Positions 61,264 through 64,000 of a DNA stretch of 64,000 nucleotides are shown piece by piece; position 1 is the first letter of the stretch, and each line of letters starts with the position of its first letter. The position numbers were made by a program, and so were the translations under genes. The stretch is from DASVWZ01 sp963715675 (GTDB lineage Bacteria; Acidobacteriota; Terriglobia; Terriglobales; Acidobacteriaceae): contig OY970265.1 in the NCBI GenBank assembly GCA_963715675.1, forward strand, positions 2,170,001 through 2,234,000, in the 5' to 3' direction. The notes beneath the pieces are model-generated. The model did not search any database. It was not told where the DNA came from and was given only the letters and a program-made list of their open reading frames with translations.

Positions 61264-62073
61264 ATGAGCACGGTCCGCCATCCCGTTGTGGCCGGACGGT
61301 TTTATCCGCGAGACCGGGAAGCACTCGCCAGTGATGTCCAGTCCTACCTCACCCCTGGCGCTAAGCCGCTCCCGGCAATCGGGTGCATTGCGCCTCATGC
61401 GGGGTACATTTATTCGGGAGCCGTGGCTGGAGCCGTTTTCGCTTCCCTGGAAGTTCCTGACCGTTGTCTTGTGCTCTGCCCGAACCACACCGGCATGGGC
61501 GCGCCGCTTTCCATTATGAGCAACGGCACCTGGGAGACGCCGCTGGGCGCGATCGCAATCGACACGACACTGGCGCAGACCCTCAAAGAACGATTTCCCC
61601 GGCTCAGCGAAGACGCCGCAGCTCACCGTAACGAGCATGCCATCGAAGTGGAACTGCCCTTCCTGCAGGCCAGGAATGCCCGCCTGACTTTTGTCCCGAT
61701 CGCTCTGGGAACGGGCCAGTTCGATGTTCTCCACGGATTAGGCGAAGCGGTCGCGGCAGCAGTGCAGTCGCAAGACGGCCCGGTTCTGATCGTGGCGTCA
61801 AGCGATATGAATCACTACGAGAGCGATCGCATCACGCGGATAAAAGATCACAAGGCCATCGAGCGCATCCTGGCGCTAGACCCACGCGGATTATTCGATG
61901 TCGTGATGAAAGAAGACATCAGCATGTGCGGCTTTGGCCCGGCGGTGGTGATGCTGACCGCGGCCAAGAAACTGGGGGCGAAGTCGGCGGAACTGATCAG
62001 GTACGCGACTTCGGGCGACGTTTCCGGCGACCGCGAACAGGTTGTAGGCTATGCAGGCGTGGTGGTGCGATAG
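61264..62073 (+). CDS. AmmeMemoRadiSam system protein B (MEMO1 family)
   Basis: A 269-residue protein of the MEMO1 family. It opens VRHPVVAGRFYPRDREAL, and has CIAPHAGYIYSGAVAGAVF, LCPNHTGMG, NEHAIEVELPFLQ and IVASSDMNHYE, which together hold the metal-binding histidines and aspartate of the family. In bacteria it is usually encoded near a radical SAM protein and an AMMECR1 protein; neither is next to it here. The exact reaction of the system is not established. Confidence 0.93.
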   Translation: MSTVRHPVVAGRFYPRDREALASDVQSYLTPGAKPLPAIGCIAPHAGYIYSGAVAGAVFASLEVPDRCLVLCPNHTGMGAPLSIMSNGTWETPLGAIAIDTTLAQTLKERFPRLSEDAAAHRNEHAIEVELPFLQARNARLTFVPIALGTGQFDVLHGLGEAVAAAVQSQDGPVLIVASSDMNHYESDRITRIKDHKAIERILALDPRGLFDVVMKEDISMCGFGPAVVMLTAAKKLGAKSAELIRYATSGDVSGDREQVVGYAGVVVR

Positions 62074-62191
62074 CCCGGCAACCGCGTGTCCTTCACCGGT
62101 GTTCCACGCCAGAACGGTACGATGTTAACATTTGATTAAGCCAAAACCTTTCCCCACGCATCTTAATGAGAGACTTTCTTCGCCAATCTCT

Positions 62192-64000
62192 ATGGATCAT
62201 TTACTGGATCACATTGATTCCCCTTGGGACGTAAAGCGTTTGTCCGTTCCTGAACTCGAGCAACTGGCGGCGGAAATCCGCGAAGAGCTGATTGCCGTGC
62301 TTTCGAAGAACGGAGGCCATCTCGGACCTAACCTTGGCGTGGTCGAGCTCACCATCGCCATGCACTACGTTTTCAACACGCCAGAGGACCATTTCCTGTT
62401 CGACGTCAGCCACCAGGCGTACGTGCACAAACTCTTGACTGGGCGCAGGGGGCAATTCCACACCATCCGCACCCCCGGCGGGCTCAATGGGTTCATGCTG
62501 CGCACTGAAAGTCCGCACGATTGCTATGGAGCCGGCCACGCAGGTACTGCGCTCTCGGCGGCGCTCGGCATGGCGGTGGCACGCGACAAGATGGGCGGCA
62601 AGGAGCACGTGGTGGCGCTGGCCGGCGACGCCGCTTTCACCTGCGGCACGACCTACGAGGCATTGAACAACATCGCGCAGCAGACCCGGCGGCTGATTGT
62701 GGTGCTCAACGACAATGAATGGTCGATCGACAAGAATGTAGGGGCCATCGCCAGTTACCTGAACAAGATCGTGACTCACCCGAGGTACGATTTCCTGCAC
62801 GACCGAGCGGCCGAGTTCGTGGAAAAAGTCGGCGGCAAGATCGCCCGGCAGATGGCCCGCAAGGCCGAAGGGGCGGCCAAGAGCATGTTGTGGCCGAGTG
62901 TGCCATTCGAAGAGCTCGGCTTGCGTTACTACGGCCCGATTGACGGCCACAATATTTCGACGCTGATCAATACGTTTGAATTCCTCAAAACCCAGGACCG
63001 TCCGGTCCTGCTGCACGTCCTGACGCAAAAGGGCAAGGGATTTCCTCCGGCGCTCGAAAAGCAGAAGAAGTTCCATGGTCTGGGGCCGTATGACCCCGAA
63101 ACCGGTGAAACCAAGTCTCTGGCACAGCGCACCTATTCGGAAGTCTTCGCCGACACGCTGGTGAAACTGGCCGACAGCAATGACAAGGTCGTTGCCATTA
63201 CTGCGGCCATGCCCAACGGCACCGGCCTGGATCGTTTCCGTGCCCGGCATCCGCAGAAGTATTTCGACGTTGGCATTGCGGAAGAGCACGCAGTGCTGTT
63301 TGCCGCGGGCATGGCAACCAAGGGATTGAAGCCGTTCTGCGCCATTTACTCGACGTTTCTGCAGCGCGCATTTGACCAGATCGTCCACGATGTCTGTCTG
63401 CAGGAACTGCCGGTGGTGTTCTGCATGGACCGCGGCGGACTCTCCGGCGACGACGGCCCCACCCATCACGGGCTGTTCGACATCAGCTACTTGCGCGGAA
63501 TTCCCAACATCGTGCACATGATTCCCAAGGATGAAGATGAACTCGCCGACATGCTGTTCACCGCCATGTTGCACGACGGGCCGATTGCGGTGCGTTATCC
63601 GCGTGGAGTCGGACCGGGAACTCCGGTGAAAGATGTGCCGCGAGCCATTCCGATCGGCAAAGCCGAGGTTTTGCGGCACAGTGAAAATTGCCGCGTTGCC
63701 ATCTTTGCCTTGGGGGCGCTGGTGCCGATGGGTCAAGTCATCACCCGCAGACTGGAAGGCGAAGGCATTTCGACTTCGCTGATCAATGCGCGATTCACCA
63801 AGCCACTCGACGCGGAGATGTTGGAGTTTTATGCGCGGAGCGTGGATGTGATTTTGACCTTGGAAGACCATGTGCTGAAGGGCGGCTTTGGCAGCGCTGT
63901 GCTGGAAGGGCTGAACGAGGTCGGATTGGCAACCCCGGTAGTGCGCATCGGCTGGCCTGATCAGTTCATTGAGCACGGCAATCCCGAGGCACTGCGAAAA
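62192..64000 (+). CDS. dxs: 1-deoxy-D-xylulose-5-phosphate synthase, divergent (partial, 3' end outside window)
   Basis: The first 603 codons of a transketolase-like enzyme, open to the window edge. DXS joins pyruvate and glyceraldehyde-3-phosphate to start isoprenoid, thiamine and pyridoxal synthesis. The family phrases are there: SKNGGHLGPNLGVVELTIAM, GIAEEHAVLFAAGMATKGLK and DRGGLSGDDGPTHHGLFD. Three spots differ from the E. coli type: DVSHQAYVHKLLTGR (usually DVGHQAYPHK), CYGAGHAGTALSAALG (usually VGHSSTSISAALG), and GDAAF at 145 (usually GDGA, part of the thiamine-diphosphate motif). It could be a DXS-II-like or other transketolase-family enzyme. The start is the first ATG after the previous gene. 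Confidence 0.85.
   Translation, partial: MDHLLDHIDSPWDVKRLSVPELEQLAAEIREELIAVLSKNGGHLGPNLGVVELTIAMHYVFNTPEDHFLFDVSHQAYVHKLLTGRRGQFHTIRTPGGLNGFMLRTESPHDCYGAGHAGTALSAALGMAVARDKMGGKEHVVALAGDAAFTCGTTYEALNNIAQQTRRLIVVLNDNEWSIDKNVGAIASYLNKIVTHPRYDFLHDRAAEFVEKVGGKIARQMARKAEGAAKSMLWPSVPFEELGLRYYGPIDGHNISTLINTFEFLKTQDRPVLLHVLTQKGKGFPPALEKQKKFHGLGPYDPETGETKSLAQRTYSEVFADTLVKLADSNDKVVAITAAMPNGTGLDRFRARHPQKYFDVGIAEEHAVLFAAGMATKGLKPFCAIYSTFLQRAFDQIVHDVCLQELPVVFCMDRGGLSGDDGPTHHGLFDISYLRGIPNIVHMIPKDEDELADMLFTAMLHDGPIAVRYPRGVGPGTPVKDVPRAIPIGKAEVLRHSENCRVAIFALGALVPMGQVITRRLEGEGISTSLINARFTKPLDAEMLEFYARSVDVILTLEDHVLKGGFGSAVLEGLNEVGLATPVVRIGWPDQFIEHGNPEALRK

Overview
The window looks like chromosomal DNA of an Acidobacteriota member, most likely of the Terriglobia (Koribacter-like) lineage. 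This is an inference from gene content: GloVer-type tandem-repeat secreted protein, a TonB receptor with an N-terminal carboxypeptidase-regulatory domain, short Flp-type pilins, TonB proteins with Gly-Phe-Gly repeats, and moderately high G+C with many ATGA gene overlaps. No rRNA, tRNA, CRISPR array, integrase or transposase was seen.

Layout. 1-5.4 kb: the 3' end of a complex I operon (nuoJ partial, K, L, M, N). 5.7 kb: an orphan Flp pilin. 6.2-9.6 kb: an exported phosphoesterase/phospholipase C-like protein and a Tat-exported multicopper oxidase. 9.7-11.9 kb: three small minus-strand genes of unknown function with short dispersed repeats between them. 12-18 kb: a minus-strand heavy-metal RND efflux operon (czcA/B/C order on the chromosome, transcribed C-B-A) headed by a small membrane protein. 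18.3-18.7 kb: two more Flp-like pilin genes. 19-27.2 kb: M1 metallopeptidase, six-helix membrane protein, TonB-dependent receptor, beta-propeller protein and a purple-acid-phosphatase-like metallophosphoesterase. 27.3-28 kb: a TrmJ-like RNA methyltransferase.

28.2-38.6 kb is the most unusual part: a dense gene set for an outer-membrane barrel with a c-heme motif, a type-1 copper protein, a GltD-like FAD/iron-sulfur oxidoreductase with extra ferredoxin clusters, a Rieske protein, a b6f-like split cytochrome b, an eight-heme cytochrome c, a monoheme lipoprotein with an Ig-like domain, and a secreted protein of unknown function. The last seven genes are spaced 0-3 bp apart or overlap. The FAD protein suggests that a quinol-oxidising Rieske/cytochrome b complex is physically coupled to NAD(P)H or ferredoxin chemistry. 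A perfect CRP/FNR-type palindrome lies upstream of the first gene.

38.6-64 kb is mostly ordinary accessory and housekeeping content: an FG-GAP secreted protein, alpha-glucan phosphorylase, a helical repeat protein, a BadF-type sugar kinase divergent from a sodium:solute symporter, a B12-binding radical SAM enzyme, an amino-acid permease, a TonB/M48 protease pair, a membrane sulfatase-superfamily enzyme with a threonine nucleophile (flanked by two copies of a palindromic repeat), the GloVer protein, a secreted unknown, DNA polymerase IV, glycogen synthase, RsmA, a DUF1801 protein, a MEMO1-family protein and the 5' part of a divergent dxs that runs off the window end. Glycogen synthase and the glucan phosphorylase together point to glycogen storage and use.
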